Shown: positions 1 to 10,405, counted from the first letter of the stretch. The stretch: DNA of 64,000 nucleotides from Flavobacterium davisii (GCF_019565505.1 NZ_CP067378.1:744001-808000), one strand, 5' to 3'. Notes: a model not told the origin generated them from the sequence alone. Numbers and translations are program-made.

Positions 1-760
1 TGAAACTGTTGTTGAACTAACTCCCAAGTAGATTTATTTCCTGTAGTTATATCACCAGAATCATTACCTATTAAAATTAATTTGACTTCTGGAAATTCTT
101 TTCTTACTCTATGGAAAATTCCGGGTAATTCAAAAACGCCTTTTTTTCTTATGATTGTACCTATATATAAAAGTAAGCCTTTATCAAAACGTTCTGGATG
201 TTTATTATTAAATTGGGTTAAATCTAAACCGTAATGTATCGTTTTTATCTTCTTTTTGTGCAGTCCAAAAAGTTTAGCTGAAATTTCACCTGCATATTTT
301 GTGGGGGCGATATAGCCATTTGCTTTTCTTATTGCCAAAGTTTCAAATAACCGATTTTTAATTTTCTGTTTTCTTTTTTCTACATGACAAAAATAGGTAT
401 CACTCCCATGAAAACGAATTACTAATGGCGATTTAAAACGCATAAATGCGGTAATTCCTGTCCAATCGGGTGCTTCTATCAAATCAATTTTTTCTGATTG
501 TATTACTTTGTTTATGTATTTTTGAATATATCTTCTATAAAAAAACCATTTTCCAAATGGGTATTTTTTATCATAAATTAGATGAAAAACAATCCCGTTT
601 TCTTGAAAAACTTCAAATTTTGGTTGTCCATATATAAAAATAGTCACCTTTACTTCTTTAGCAATCAAAGCGAGTACCAAGTTTTGAATACTGGTACCTA
701 GACCCCCGAATGTTTTATTTTTAAATGTGGATATTCTGGAGTTAAAAAAGCTATATGCAT
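1..760 (-). CDS. Glycosyltransferase family 4 (3' part beyond the window edge)
   Basis: Conceptual translation begins MHIAFLTPEYPH, the usual start of a GT4 GT-B glycosyltransferase, followed by a GGLGTS loop, a DWTG segment, RFHGSDTYF, and the start of the C-terminal sugar-nucleotide domain (LLYIGTIIRKKG). The donor-binding EX7E region lies outside the window. The reading frame shifts once in the A-rich stretch around 713-727 just before GGLGTS; one base corrects it. The ATG overlaps the TAG stop of the preceding SGNH gene (ATGCATATAG), so the two are translationally coupled. Role inferred: transfer of a sugar to a lipid-linked glycan at the cytoplasmic membrane. Donor and acceptor cannot be told. 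Confidence 0.8.
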
Positions 761-1641
761 GATTTAATTTTAAAAAAATCTTTAATAATTTTTACAGTAA
801 ACATTCTCGCTCCAGCTTCATTCATGTGACCACAAGAAGAAAAATATTTATCTTCATTTATGCTGTTTTCATAGTTATGAACTTCTGGATATACTTTTTT
901 AATGATATCAAAATATTCAATCTTTTTTACATTAGAACACATTGGTGTACTGACAACTATAAGATTGATCTTATTTTTTCTACAAATATCTTTAATAAAT
1001 TCATAATCTTTATTTTTCTTTGGATAATACTTCGTTAAATCATAACTCATATTTTCTCCCACTCCATGTAAAGCATAAAATCCATGATTTAAAACACTTT
1101 TTGAAGGTTTATCTATTAAAGAAAAAAGCATTTCTCTAAAACCAATTTGAGAATCATACTGAATATAGCGATAAAACGGTATATAATATAATAAATTAAA
1201 TTCTGGAATAATAGCTTTATAATAATTTGAAACACTTGTATTTGACTTTAAATACGGCATAAAAAAAGCCCTTACCCCTTCTGAATACCCCTCAGAATTG
1301 ATATTCAGATCAATTTCTAAAATAATATTTTTAAAATGATACCCTTTATCAATCATCAATCGTAACAACAATGCTGATTCTTGTAATCTAGCACCACTCA
1401 TCCCATAATTATAAGATGTATACCCTTTTTCAATAAAAAGATCTGGTATAAAATGATTATTAGCTCTAGAAGAACCCAACATAATTACATCATACATTTT
1501 GGGTTCAGAATTGATAACCTTTTGAATTTTATTCCTTTTATCCGATTTTGAATATACATTTGAATAGAGCAAATCTAGAGTAAAACTTGACAATAAAATT
1601 ATTAAAACTATTTTCCCAATAAAAATTAAAAACTGTTTCAT
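751..1641 (-). CDS. Membrane-anchored SGNH-like protein, partner of MBOAT
   Basis: A 296-residue protein with one N-terminal membrane segment (about residues 4-22) and an extracytoplasmic domain. VIMLGSSRA (residues 53-60) looks like block I of SGNH hydrolase/acyltransferases, and CGHMNEAGARMF near the C-terminus carries the expected late His, as in DltD/AlgJ/AlgX-type proteins. Its ATG overlaps the TAA of the upstream MBOAT gene by one base (TAATG). MBOAT plus SGNH protein is the known logic of polysaccharide O-acylation, where MBOAT delivers the acyl group across the membrane and the SGNH partner places it on the glycan. Assignment to O-acylation is inference from context; catalytic activity is not proven. 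A paralogue lies on the other side of the MBOAT gene. Confidence 0.7.
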   Translation of the reverse strand: MKQFLIFIGKIVLIILLSSFTLDLLYSNVYSKSDKRNKIQKVINSEPKMYDVIMLGSSRANNHFIPDLFIEKGYTSYNYGMSGARLQESALLLRLMIDKGYHFKNIILEIDLNINSEGYSEGVRAFFMPYLKSNTSVSNYYKAIIPEFNLLYYIPFYRYIQYDSQIGFREMLFSLIDKPSKSVLNHGFYALHGVGENMSYDLTKYYPKKNKDYEFIKDICRKNKINLIVVSTPMCSNVKKIEYFDIIKKVYPEVHNYENSINEDKYFSSCGHMNEAGARMFTVKIIKDFFKIKSCI

Positions 1642-3074
1642 TAGAATTGGAAGTAAATAAATTCTTTATAATCAGAATAAACGCCTAAAGTTAATAAAGC
1701 TATAATAACTAAAGTAACTTTTAGCCAAGTTCTTTTTCCTGATAAAGGTTCTATTTTTGAACGATTAAACCATTCTACCAATACAAAAGCCAGTAGTAAA
1801 AATAGTAATTCAAAGCTGTATCGTTCATTACTCAAATACTGAGTGTTAAAATGGAAATTCGTTACCATTTTTTGGATATATCTAATAGATTCTGTAATAG
1901 TATTAGATCTAAAGAAAATCCATGCGATTGTAGTTAAGACAAATGTACACAGAATATTTAAAATAGTTTTTATGCTATTCACATTCCAACCCATTTCGAT
2001 TTCACCCATATTAGAGCGATTTTTATTTTGTAACAACAACGGTAAGAAGTAAATCGCATTCAACAAACCCCAAAAAATGAACGTCCAATTAGCTCCATGC
2101 CAAAAACCACTTACCAAGAAAATGATAAATGTATTTCTTATTTTCGTCCACATACTACCTTTACTTCCTCCTAATGGAATATATAAATAATCACGAAACC
2201 AAGACGACAACGAAATGTGCCAACGACGCCAAAACTCGGCAATATCTCTAGAAAAATAGGGATAATTAAAATTCTTTAACAAATCAATCCCAAACAACTT
2301 AGATGTCCCCAAGGCTATATCAGAATAGCCTGAAAAATCACCATAAATCTGAAATGCAAAATATACTGCTCCTAAAATTAATGATAATGAGTTCATAGAT
2401 TGATAATTATCAAAAACAGCATCAGCATAAGTTGCACAATTATCAGCAATCACTATTTTTTTAAATAATCCCCAAATAATTTGATAAACACCTTCTTTTG
2501 CCTTTTCAGCATTAAAATATCGTTTGGTTTTTACTTGTGGTAATAAGTGCGTAGCTCTTTCTATTGGTCCTGCTACTAAAAGTGGAAAATAACTTACAAA
2601 TAATGAATAATCTATAAAATTATGTTCTGCTTTAATTCGTTTATAATAAATATCAAGCACATACGACAACCCATGAAACGTATAAAAAGAGATCCCGACA
2701 GGAAGAATTAACTGCAATAATGTAGGATTCATTTGAAATCCGAAATCTTTTAACAAATCAGTAAACGATTGAACAAAAAAATTGTAGTATTTAAAAATAC
2801 CCAAAAAGCCTAAGTTTATTCCAATAGTTAACCACAACCAACGTTTTCTCATTTTGCCAGTTGTACTCTTTTCCATCATAATAGCACTGAAGTAATCTAG
2901 AAAAGTGGAAAACACTAATAAAAACAAAAAACGCCAATCCCAACAAGAATAGAAATAATAACTTGCTACAATGAGCACTATATTTTGAGTGTTCTTGTTT
3001 TTTCCAAAGATAAACCAGTATAAGATAAAAACAATAGGTAAAAATATTGCGAAAGATAACGAATTGAAAAACAT
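1641..3074 (-). CDS. MBOAT family O-acyltransferase (AlgI/DltB-like)
   Basis: Full-length 477-residue polytopic membrane protein. The family core is clear: FWRRWHISLSSWFRDYLYIP around residues 281-300 (conserved His 286) and SGFWHGANW around 322-330 with the catalytic-type His 326. This is the AlgI/PatA/DltB branch of the MBOAT superfamily, which passes acetyl groups from the cytoplasm to exopolysaccharide or peptidoglycan acceptors. It sits between two SGNH-like genes (751-1641 and 3082-3951), 7 bp downstream of one and overlapping the other by 1 bp, so the three probably form one O-acylation unit. No frame damage. The acceptor glycan is unknown but presumably is the product of this locus. 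Confidence 0.88.
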   Translation of the reverse strand: MFFNSLSFAIFLPIVFILYWFIFGKNKNTQNIVLIVASYYFYSCWDWRFLFLLVFSTFLDYFSAIMMEKSTTGKMRKRWLWLTIGINLGFLGIFKYYNFFVQSFTDLLKDFGFQMNPTLLQLILPVGISFYTFHGLSYVLDIYYKRIKAEHNFIDYSLFVSYFPLLVAGPIERATHLLPQVKTKRYFNAEKAKEGVYQIIWGLFKKIVIADNCATYADAVFDNYQSMNSLSLILGAVYFAFQIYGDFSGYSDIALGTSKLFGIDLLKNFNYPYFSRDIAEFWRRWHISLSSWFRDYLYIPLGGSKGSMWTKIRNTFIIFLVSGFWHGANWTFIFWGLLNAIYFLPLLLQNKNRSNMGEIEMGWNVNSIKTILNILCTFVLTTIAWIFFRSNTITESIRYIQKMVTNFHFNTQYLSNERYSFELLFLLLAFVLVEWFNRSKIEPLSGKRTWLKVTLVIIALLTLGVYSDYKEFIYFQF

Positions 3075-3081
3075 CTGATTA

Positions 3082-3951
3082 TTAATCCTTTATTTTATTT
3101 GAAAATATTATTGAAAATTCTTTTGCACCAGTATGATTCAGATGATAACCATTTTTAAATAAATTAGATTCGGTAATTGAAGTAGAAAAATCCCAAAAAA
3201 CAGGATAATGATTCCTTAATTGTGAAACAAAATTAAGATTTTTAGTATCCCTCCTGAACGGTGCTGTAAAAAAAACATAATTCATGCCATTAGTTTTCAT
3301 AAATTGTAATGTTTCTTTATTGATTTCATTATTTAAAACGCTTGTTGGTAATATTCTTTGCCAAGTATTACCATTTCCATATAAAGGCTCATATCCAATT
3401 GTGGTGTCAAATTTGTTTTTTCGGAACAAAGCAGCTAACAGGTCTCTCATACCTAATTTGGAACTATTTTTTAAATATTTATAAAAGGGGAAATAAACTA
3501 AAAAGAGATAATCCTTTTCATCATAATAATAAGATTTTATTATGCTATTTTCTTGTATATATGGCAACATATCTAAATATAAAAAATTAGATTTATCAGT
3601 TGAATTATAATAATAATCCGTTTGAACAAAAATTGAATCCGATTTTATATTGTAAAATTTAGTAAGTTTCAATAATGTTAAAATGTCTTTAGGTTTTGCA
3701 TCCATTACGCCAAAATTTATACTTGTCCTATTCAAACAAGAATCTATAATTTTTGGATTAATATGATTTACAACCCTCGACGAACCGTAAAATATATAGT
3801 TATATTTTTTATTTTGCTTATTTTTTATAAATTGAAATTTAGAATAGTTTGTTTTTTCAGTATAACAAAAGGTGTAAATTGACTCTAGCAAAAACGAAGT
3901 TGAAATGAATATAAATAATATCTTAGAAATAAAGTAAAAAAAATCTCTCAT
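3082..3951 (-). CDS. Second membrane-anchored SGNH-like protein
   Basis: A 289-residue paralogue in architecture of the 751-1641 product: N-terminal membrane anchor (about residues 4-22), YIFYGSSRVVNH (about 52-63) as block I with Ser, and GYHLNHTGAKEFS near the C-terminus with the late His. It precedes the MBOAT gene by 7 bp and starts inside the end of the upstream glycosyltransferase (ATG at 3951 over its stop at 3948). Two SGNH partners for one MBOAT could mean two acylation positions or a transferase/esterase pair; sequence alone does not say which. Confidence 0.65.
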   Translation of the reverse strand: MRDFFYFISKILFIFISTSFLLESIYTFCYTEKTNYSKFQFIKNKQNKKYNYIFYGSSRVVNHINPKIIDSCLNRTSINFGVMDAKPKDILTLLKLTKFYNIKSDSIFVQTDYYYNSTDKSNFLYLDMLPYIQENSIIKSYYYDEKDYLFLVYFPFYKYLKNSSKLGMRDLLAALFRKNKFDTTIGYEPLYGNGNTWQRILPTSVLNNEINKETLQFMKTNGMNYVFFTAPFRRDTKNLNFVSQLRNHYPVFWDFSTSITESNLFKNGYHLNHTGAKEFSIIFSNKIKD

Positions 3952-5347
3952 TTATTTAAAAGTAGATTAATTTCTTTCCAAATTTTTTCTGATGCCAAAG
4001 TTGGTTCTTCTCCAACTACAATATCAAACCATTTTTTTCCGTCAGAAACATTCGATTGTCTTCCATCTAAAATGGCTTTTACGATAGAAGTCAAGGCTGC
4101 TTTATCATGTACAAACAAGGCTGCTTGTTGAGAAGGCATTGAACGAAAATGGATGTATTTATAATTTTGTCCAATATCTCTAATTCCTTTTTTTAATTGT
4201 GGCTGTTCGTAATCAAAAAACAAACATGATTTATTATGTGCTACAAAATCAAATACCATAGACGAGGCAATATTTCCTACAAATTCAGTATGTTCACAAA
4301 TGTTAGATTGCAACGCAAAGTCTTCTTTTGTTGGCATAATTTCATTCCATGTTTTTCCTATAGGACGCCATAAAGGATCTATGGAAACGATGACATCTTT
4401 ATATTTATTTAATATAATTTGATATCTATCTGTAAAATCTACTGGACATTTACGATAAATTATTCCTAAATTATATCCTTGACGATTCAATTCTCTTACC
4501 GATATTGCCAAGTCTTCTAAATAATATTGATCCAAAGGAGAGGTTACGATATCATCTCCAGAAAAACAAATGTATTTTTTTTCAATTTCTAATTCATGTT
4601 GTGCGTAAAAGTCCTCTTTACTTTGTAACAAATCTGGATCAAAATGGCTTTCGAATTGAGGAGTACCTGTTACAAAAATATTTTCCGGAATCACATACGG
4701 ACAATATTGCAACAATTCATTTTTCATATATTCACTCCAAACAAAATAATAATCTGTTTCTATTAAGGTTGTTGCCTTGGGTAAATTATCCCATGAAAAT
4801 ATAAAAGTTGCTGTAGGTATTCCTAAATCTTGCGCTGCTAAAATAGGCGCTATGGCTTGCGTAGGTCTTGGATTGGTACAAAAAACAAAATCTGGTTTTT
4901 GTTCTTCTAATTGTCTTTTACAATAATGGTATTTTTCGGTTGATCGTTCTGCTTTTTTTATTTTTTCTCGAATTACTTTTACTCCTTTCTCATTGGATTT
5001 AGTGGCTACGAGAAAATCAACATACAAACTTTTAAATGCGTTTTTGAATCCTTTATAGGATTGCGGAAAATTATAGGTATTGTATACTGTTTCTTTAAAT
5101 TTTTGTCAAATAAATTTAATTCTGATCTTTTTCTGGCTCTGGTAAAAACAGTTGTTAGTGGATGTAATTTATTATTGGTAATTTTTAATTCTTGGTATCC
5201 AATCTCTGCCTCAATTTCAAAAGGGGTATTGTTCCAATAAACAATCTCAAATCCTAATTTTTTCCCTATTTGGTTAAAATTTGTAAGCGCAAAATTTCTC
5301 AAGCCGACTCCATCTGGTAGGAAAATAAATATTTTTTTTGATGACAT
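3948..5347 (-). CDS. Glycosyltransferase, GT-B/UDP-glycosyltransferase-like
   Basis: Two overlapping frames read as one protein of about 466 residues if one base is restored near 5100 (in the AAATTTAAAG stretch). The N-terminal part starts MSSKKIFIFLPDGVGLRNF. The C-terminal part holds TNPRPTQAIAPILAAQDLG, FSWDNLPKA, a FVTGTPQFE segment and a late VGNIASSMVFDF segment resembling the nucleotide-sugar-binding half of CDP-glycerol/UDP-glycosyl transferases. It lies between the sialic-acid-type genes and the O-acylation trio, so a late glycan-assembly step is likely. Family assignment is by general resemblance; the substrate is unknown. The missing base is probably a sequence error. Confidence 0.6.
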
Positions 5348-5358
5348 AAATGTCTTTT

Positions 5359-6230
5359 TTAAACTTTTTTAAATTTTAATTTGTCTCTTTGGATTTGTTC
5401 GATTGGTAAAATATCTTGCTCTTTATAAGACAATGCTTTGTAAACGGCTTTTAAATCTCTTGCTAATTTTCGCATTCCTTCTGGTTCTAAAGATGCCGCA
5501 TGATCCGTCCCTTTCCATGTTCTATCTAATGTATAATGACGCTCAATAACATTTGCTCCTAGAGTAAAAGCGGCCACATCTACAGCAATACCTAAATGAT
5601 GTCCTGAAAAACCAATATGTTTGACTTTATCTCCGTATTTTTGAATTAGTAAGTTGATATCTAAAAGACAAACATCTTCAAATGGAACAGGATATCCTGA
5701 TGTACAATTGTATAACACTAGATCTTTGTTTCTTCCTTTTTCTATAAAATAATTAACTAAAGAATCTACCTCATCTTTTGTGGTCATTCCTGTTGAAATA
5801 TGAATTTCTCCTTTGTAATTGTCACACAACCACTGTAGCATTTCAAAATTATTATTGCATGCGGATGGTATTTTTATAAAATCTGGCTCTAGAGAAGCTA
5901 TTTCTTTAGCGGATGTGGTATCCCAAACTGATGTGGAATATACAATTCCTAATTCTTCGCAATATTTTTTTAGTTCGGCATGTTGATTAGCATCAAATTC
6001 TAAAAATTCTCTGTGCGCCCCATAAGTATCTCCATACGAATTTACAGGATTAGGATGTGGCGCATTATATTGTTCTTCTGTTAGCAACTCTTTATTGTTC
6101 CTTTTTGAAATTTGACAGCATCTGCATTACAATATACTTTTGCCATTTTTATCAATTCTTTGGCAATTTCCATTTTTCCTTTATGGTTACATCCTATTTC
6201 AGCAATTACATAGGGTTTTTTAAATGTCAT
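5359..6230 (-). CDS. neuB: N-acetylneuraminate (nonulosonate) synthase, short form
   Basis: Condenses phosphoenolpyruvate with an N-acyl-mannosamine-type sugar to a nine-carbon acid. The reconstituted protein is about 290 residues: MTFKKPYVIAEIGCNHKG, then DAVKFQK, IKIPSACNNN, HISTGMTT, IGFSGHHLGI and ANVIERHYTLDRTWKGTDHA, all NeuB barrel motifs. It ends soon after the barrel, so the C-terminal SAF (antifreeze-like) domain of usual 340-residue NeuB is absent. One T/A is missing in the run at 6102-6106, splitting the frame; restoring it gives a continuous protein. The start overlaps the end of the HAD phosphatase gene by 11 bp. Neu5Ac, KDN or another nonulosonate cannot be distinguished. Confidence 0.85.
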
Positions 6231-6681
6231 ATCTTTTATTGTATTTCATTATCCATTCACATGTTTCTCTTATAGCTCCTTCTGAAGAATTCTGATTTAA
6301 AATGATATCTGCGTTGTTTTTCAGCGTTACTGTGGCGTTTTGTGGTGTAAAAGACCAACCAACGGAACAAATACAGGTTAAATCATTTACATCATCTCCT
6401 ACATAAGCTATATTTCCAAAACTAGTATTTTTATTTAAAACAAAAGATTTTAACAATGAAAATTTATCTTTTACTCCTAAAAAAAGATTTTTAATTTGCA
6501 ATTTTTTCATTCTTTCTTCTACTAGTTTGGAATTTTCAGAGGTTATTACAACAACCTCAACGCCATTTTGTCTGAGAATTTCTAATCCCATTCCATCACG
6601 CATATCGAATTTTTTCATTAGTTCTCCTTCTTTTCCGTAGTAAACACATCCATCGGTGAATACTCCGTCAACATCTAGCAC
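6220..6681 (-). CDS. KdsC-like HAD phosphatase (nonulosonate 9-phosphatase type)
   Basis: About 153 residues with all HAD motifs of the small KdsC/YrbI class: LDVDGVFTDG (nucleophile DxD), VVVITSEN, a Lys in KDKF, and YVGDDVNDL (motif IV). In nonulosonate pathways this class removes the phosphate from the 9-phosphate product. There is no ATG: the first usable codon is a GTG at 6681, and the frame stays open upstream into the end of neuA. If the A5 run at 6696-6700 lacked one base, neuA and this domain would be a single bifunctional protein of about 386 residues, an arrangement known for CMP-sialate synthetases. I think the fusion is as likely as two separate genes. Confidence 0.75.
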   Translation of the reverse strand: MLDVDGVFTDGCVYYGKEGELMKKFDMRDGMGLEILRQNGVEVVVITSENSKLVEERMKKLQIKNLFLGVKDKFSLLKSFVLNKNTSFGNIAYVGDDVNDLTCICSVGWSFTPQNATVTLKNNADIILNQNSSEGAIRETCEWIMKYNKRYDI

Positions 6682-6689
6682 TAAATAAT

Positions 6690-7378
6690 CTATTCTTTTT
6701 GCTCTTTTAATTGTTTTTGTCTTTTAGCTAATAGCTTTTCTGTTATTTCCCAATCTGTTAAACTGTCGATCTCTGTTAATGATTCTTCTGGCATTTCAAC
6801 TACTGCTATCTTTCCACTTATTCTATTATTGGATTGTACAAATTCTTTTTTTGTAGTGGCATAAATTGCACCATTTTCTATTAAGAGTCCATCAAAATCT
6901 TGTCTTCTAGGTCGTTTAAATATATCATAATTTTGTGCTTTCCCTTCATTTGACCAAATAAATCGGTGTGTTTTAACCACACTTAAAGCGGCATCATAAT
7001 TTTCATCGAGTTTATTTAATACCTTATTGATATCATTAGATGTTGTAAATGGAGATGTTGCTTGTAATAAGCACAATACATCAAAATCATAATTAATTTT
7101 TTCTACAAATTCTTTCATGGCACTTTCTGTTGATGCTGTATCGTTTGCATTTTCAGCACTTCTTAAAAGAGGGTGTACCTTGTTTGTCCAAGTATATTCT
7201 TTTTCGATGAATTTTAGTATTTCTTCATCATCTGTAAAAACAAAAATTTGATCTAATTCGGAAAAAATTGCTTCTGTTAATATCCAACAAAAGAGAGGAC
7301 GTCCTAGCATTTTTTTTTATTTTTTCCTTGAATTCCTTTGGATCCTTTTCGTAACGGAATAAGTGCGACTTGTTTCAT
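6690..7378 (-). CDS. neuA: N-acylneuraminate cytidylyltransferase (CMP-nonulosonate synthetase)
   Basis: Activates the nonulosonate as its CMP-sugar. The N-terminus MKQVALIPLRKGSKGIQGKN is the CTP-binding signature; FVFTDDEEIL, LLQATSPF and KTHRFIW follow. The product is about 229 residues. A nine-base T run at 7310-7318 (poly-A on the coding strand) lacks one base, which detaches the first 24 codons; with one more A the frame runs on into MLGRPLFCWILTEA. ATG at 7378 touches the stop of the acyltransferase gene (TAAATG). It forms the block neuA-HAD-neuB, a compact nonulosonate module. See the HAD entry for a possible fusion. Confidence 0.85.
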
Positions 7379-8454
7379 TTATTTACTTTGAAAATAATGT
7401 TCTCTAATTTTTAAAAAATATTTTTCTACATAATAGGTCATGAAATAACCAAAAAAACAGCTAAAAAACAAGACAAGAATAAAGTGAATGTAATGATTTT
7501 CAACATTTAATTGTTTAACCTCAAATATAACAAATGTATGAATTACATAAATTGAATATGAACAGAAACCTATCTTGGCTATAATATCAACAATAAACTT
7601 TGATAAACTTTGATCTAAAATTTTATTAACATTAGGAATAAATAAAATAAAGCATAAGAAAATTCCAAATGCAATATAGACCAACGTAAAGCCTATTGTT
7701 TTTACAAAGAAAGAATTTAATGGCTCTATAAATGGGGTAAAGGTTAAAAATAATACAGCTAAAAAAAGTAAACAATTCCTTAATTCATTAAATTTTTTTC
7801 TAAAAAAATCTTGTTTAAAATGGTACAAATAAGAAATCAAAACACCAAATAACAAAGCATCGACTCTCAAATGTGTCATTGTAAAATTGCGTATGGATTG
7901 TTCTTCAAAACAAAAATTTGAAATGACACGAAATAATAGGATTAATACTAATATAAAAACTAAAATTTTTTCTGTAAAAAAATTAGTATAGGAAAAAAAA
8001 TCTTATCTAATCTTTTATTATTCAAAACTAAATAAAAGCTCAAAACCAATCCAAAATAAAAATGTTCCTCAACTGCTAATGACCAACTTGCTGGGTAAGC
8101 GTATCCCCAACCTGTTGCATAATTTTGTAAAAACAGTAAATCTGTAGCCATTTTTCTAAAATCTAATATTTTATTATTCGAATAAAATGGTATTAGATAC
8201 AAAATATAAAACAAATAAAAAATTGGATAAATTTTAAATCCTCTTCTTATTAAAAAACGTTTACCATCAATTTTATTATGTTTTTGATATTCCTTAAAAA
8301 GCAATCCCGAAACTAAAAATCCACTCAAAACAAAAAATAAATCAACTCCAATCCATCCCATTTTTTCTGTCCAATAAAATAAAAATTGATGGCGAAGTAA
8401 AACCAATAAAATTGCGATCCCTCTAAGAAAATCTAGTTCTCTCAATCTATTCAT
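7379..8454 (-). CDS. Acyltransferase family 3 (OafA/NodX-type) membrane protein
   Basis: Integral membrane O-acyltransferase of about 358 residues once one base is restored in the A7 run at 7976-7982. The start MNRLRELDFLRGIAILLVLLR is the Acyl_transf_3 hallmark, followed by RHQF (conserved His), GVDLFFVLSGFLVSG, and SWSLAVEEHFYFG. The second half has further membrane segments. Such enzymes acetylate or otherwise acylate glycan residues. It lies between neuA and an FkbM methyltransferase gene, with 4-bp overlap to the latter, so it probably decorates the same polymer. This is a second, unrelated O-acylation route besides the MBOAT set. Confidence 0.82.
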
Positions 8455-9316
8455 AACTTATTTTCTATTAATTTTTGATTTATACCTATTGTCAACTCTC
8501 CAAAATAGGTTAATTCAAAACCATAATTTTCTAATATTGTTATGATATCTTTATTACAATCAAACTCTTTATGAATTTCAATTGCAATACATTTCGTCTT
8601 TTTTAAAAAATCTATTGATGCTTTTTTACTAAAAATTTGCTTTTCTGAACCTTCAATATCAATTTTAAAAATATCTATATTTTCAAATTTAGATTTTTCC
8701 AAAACAAAATCAACCGTAAAAGCTTTTATATCAGTCTCATAACAAGATTCTTCAACACGAACAGCCCAATCAGAGCGATCTCTAAAATCACGTACTATTT
8801 TCAAACTGGTATTTTTATTCCACAACCCTCCTTTAAACAAATAAGCCTCTGTATTATTTAGTGTAAAATTTTTTTGATCATACAAAAATTCGTGCTACTT
8901 GGTTCAATGATAGCTAAATTAACTTTAGGGAAAATACTTTTAAAATAAACAGAAGTATATCCAACGTTTCCTCCTGCATCAATTATGTATTGGGGTGTAG
9001 TTCCGAAAAAATCACGGTATAAATCTACTACTTTCTTATATTCATTTCCTCTAAAGACTTGTCCAAAAACTTTCACATCACTAGACGGTAATTTTCTTAT
9101 ATACAAATCAACTTTTGAATCAAATAACCTTACTTTATATTTTTCTGAATCTTCAGAAACTAAAACACCATTTGAAAAAATTAAATGATGATAAAGTTCA
9201 TTTATTAATTTTTGTTTCCGAGTTGGTCTTAATCTAAAAATTTTTAGCAAATAATAAAAAAATAAGATTACTTTATTTTTAAAATCAATTCTGTGTAAAT
9301 TTTTTAATTTAAGCAT
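8451..9316 (-). CDS. FkbM family methyltransferase
   Basis: About 288 residues after repair of one missing base in the A5 run at 8884-8888. SAM-binding motif I is IIDAGGNVGYTSVYF, followed by AIIEPSSTNF, and the family-specific FKIDIEGSEKQIF in the C-terminal half. FkbM enzymes O-methylate sugars or macrolide hydroxyls, and are common in polysaccharide loci. The start ATG lies inside the end of the upstream glycosyltransferase gene (8-bp overlap), and the stop overlaps the next gene by 4 bp, so it is part of a tightly packed operon. Methylation of a capsule sugar is inferred. Confidence 0.8.
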
Positions 9317-10085
9317 CTTTTTTATTTAATTGATTAGCAATCCAAAATTTAATTTTTAAAATCATAAAATCTCTTTTCATAGTTTTAAAATATGAAATTG
9401 TATTTAATATAGAAATCTTTTTAATAAAGGACAGAAGCAACTTCAACTTATTAGGAAATTTCAATTCTGAATGTAATTTAAAATGAGCTAAAGTTTCATT
9501 TTTAATTCTATTTAACTCAGACATTTCATCTCTTTTTATATCATAAAAAAAGGTTTCATTTATATCATAAATACTATAACCTAATTGGGTAACACGACTT
9601 GACCATTCTTTATCTTCACTAAATGGTAAAGAATCGTCAAATTTTACTTCTTCCCCAAACTTCTTTAGAAACCAAACAACATGCCGCCATCAATCCAAAA
9701 TCCAATGGCTTCTTAACTTCAAAATCGTATTCTAATGCACGTTCAAAATTTTTTGCAGAATTAATAAAACGAACGCCTGCCCACTTTTTTTTTATTTTGA
9801 ACAAAAGAAAGAGAATTTTTAAAAAAGCTATTCCCATAGGAATTACATGAGCACTTAATAACAAAACAACGTTATTTTTTGCTGACTCAATCCCCATATT
9901 AATTGCTTTTCCATAAGTAAATTTATCTATAAAAATGATTTTACATTTATAACTTTTTGCTATTTCAACACTATTATCATTCGAATAATTTCATCTATAT
10001 CATCATGATAAAACTTTGTCAAAATTTTCAAAATTCGTTCAAGTAACTTAGCTTCATTTTTATTTCGGATAACAATACTAATCAT
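9309..10085 (-). pseudogene. Glycosyltransferase family 2, damaged at two places
   Basis: The start MISIVIRNKNEAKLLERIL is a typical GT2 start. After DDIDEII the frame is lost near 9985 and resumes with YSNDNSVEIAKSYK, then KFTYGKAINMGIESAKNN and LLLSAHVIPMG. The segment expected here, VVDN of the GT-A motif VVDNYSNDN, is absent. A deletion of about 16 nt between two AATTATT repeats would explain both the missing residues and the shift. A second shift at 9653-9656 (one extra C) is followed by DDSLPFSEDKEWSSRV. The first lesion removes the nucleotide-binding Asp, so this copy may be truly inactive. Intact length would be about 263 residues. Confidence 0.72.
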
Positions 10086-10405
10086 AATTTTATTTATTTT
10101 ATGAGACTCCTCTATAACAATAATCCTCTTATCTAAATGGTATAAACTCTGTTTCTTTTTAGGATAGAGGTTAATTAAACAATATTTTCAAAGAATTTAC
10201 GAAATGTAATATTTTTTTACATTCAAGACAAGTTGAGGATCGTTCTATTTTTAAAATTAATACTTACAAATAAAAACAAAATGTTGGCTTTTGTAAGTAT
10301 TAAGTTAACATCTCCATTTTATCTCTCCAAATATCTTTTTAGTGAAGCCAATGCACGCTAAAACTTATAAAATAAACTGGCTAAAACAACGATTGAATAG
10401 TATAA
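10086..10405. other. 320-bp non-coding gap with a 12-bp inverted repeat
   Basis: No reading frame that I can support. It contains a perfect 12-bp inverted repeat (AATACTTACAAA at 10259-10270 and its complement at 10290-10301) with a 19-base loop. On the minus strand this could act as a terminator or mRNA stem between the glycosyltransferase gene at 10406 and the damaged one ending at 10085, but the T-tract after it is weak. The gap breaks an otherwise overlapping gene series, so a new promoter for the downstream genes may lie here; I saw no clean TAnnTTTG box. Confidence 0.4.

Noticed and set aside
826..1038. Small plus-strand frame opposite the SGNH gene
   Set aside because: Shadow of the minus-strand gene; no start signal, composition follows the opposite codons. 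The same holds for other frames opposite long genes (e.g. 2.0, 4.6, 12.9, 43.7, 57.5 kb).
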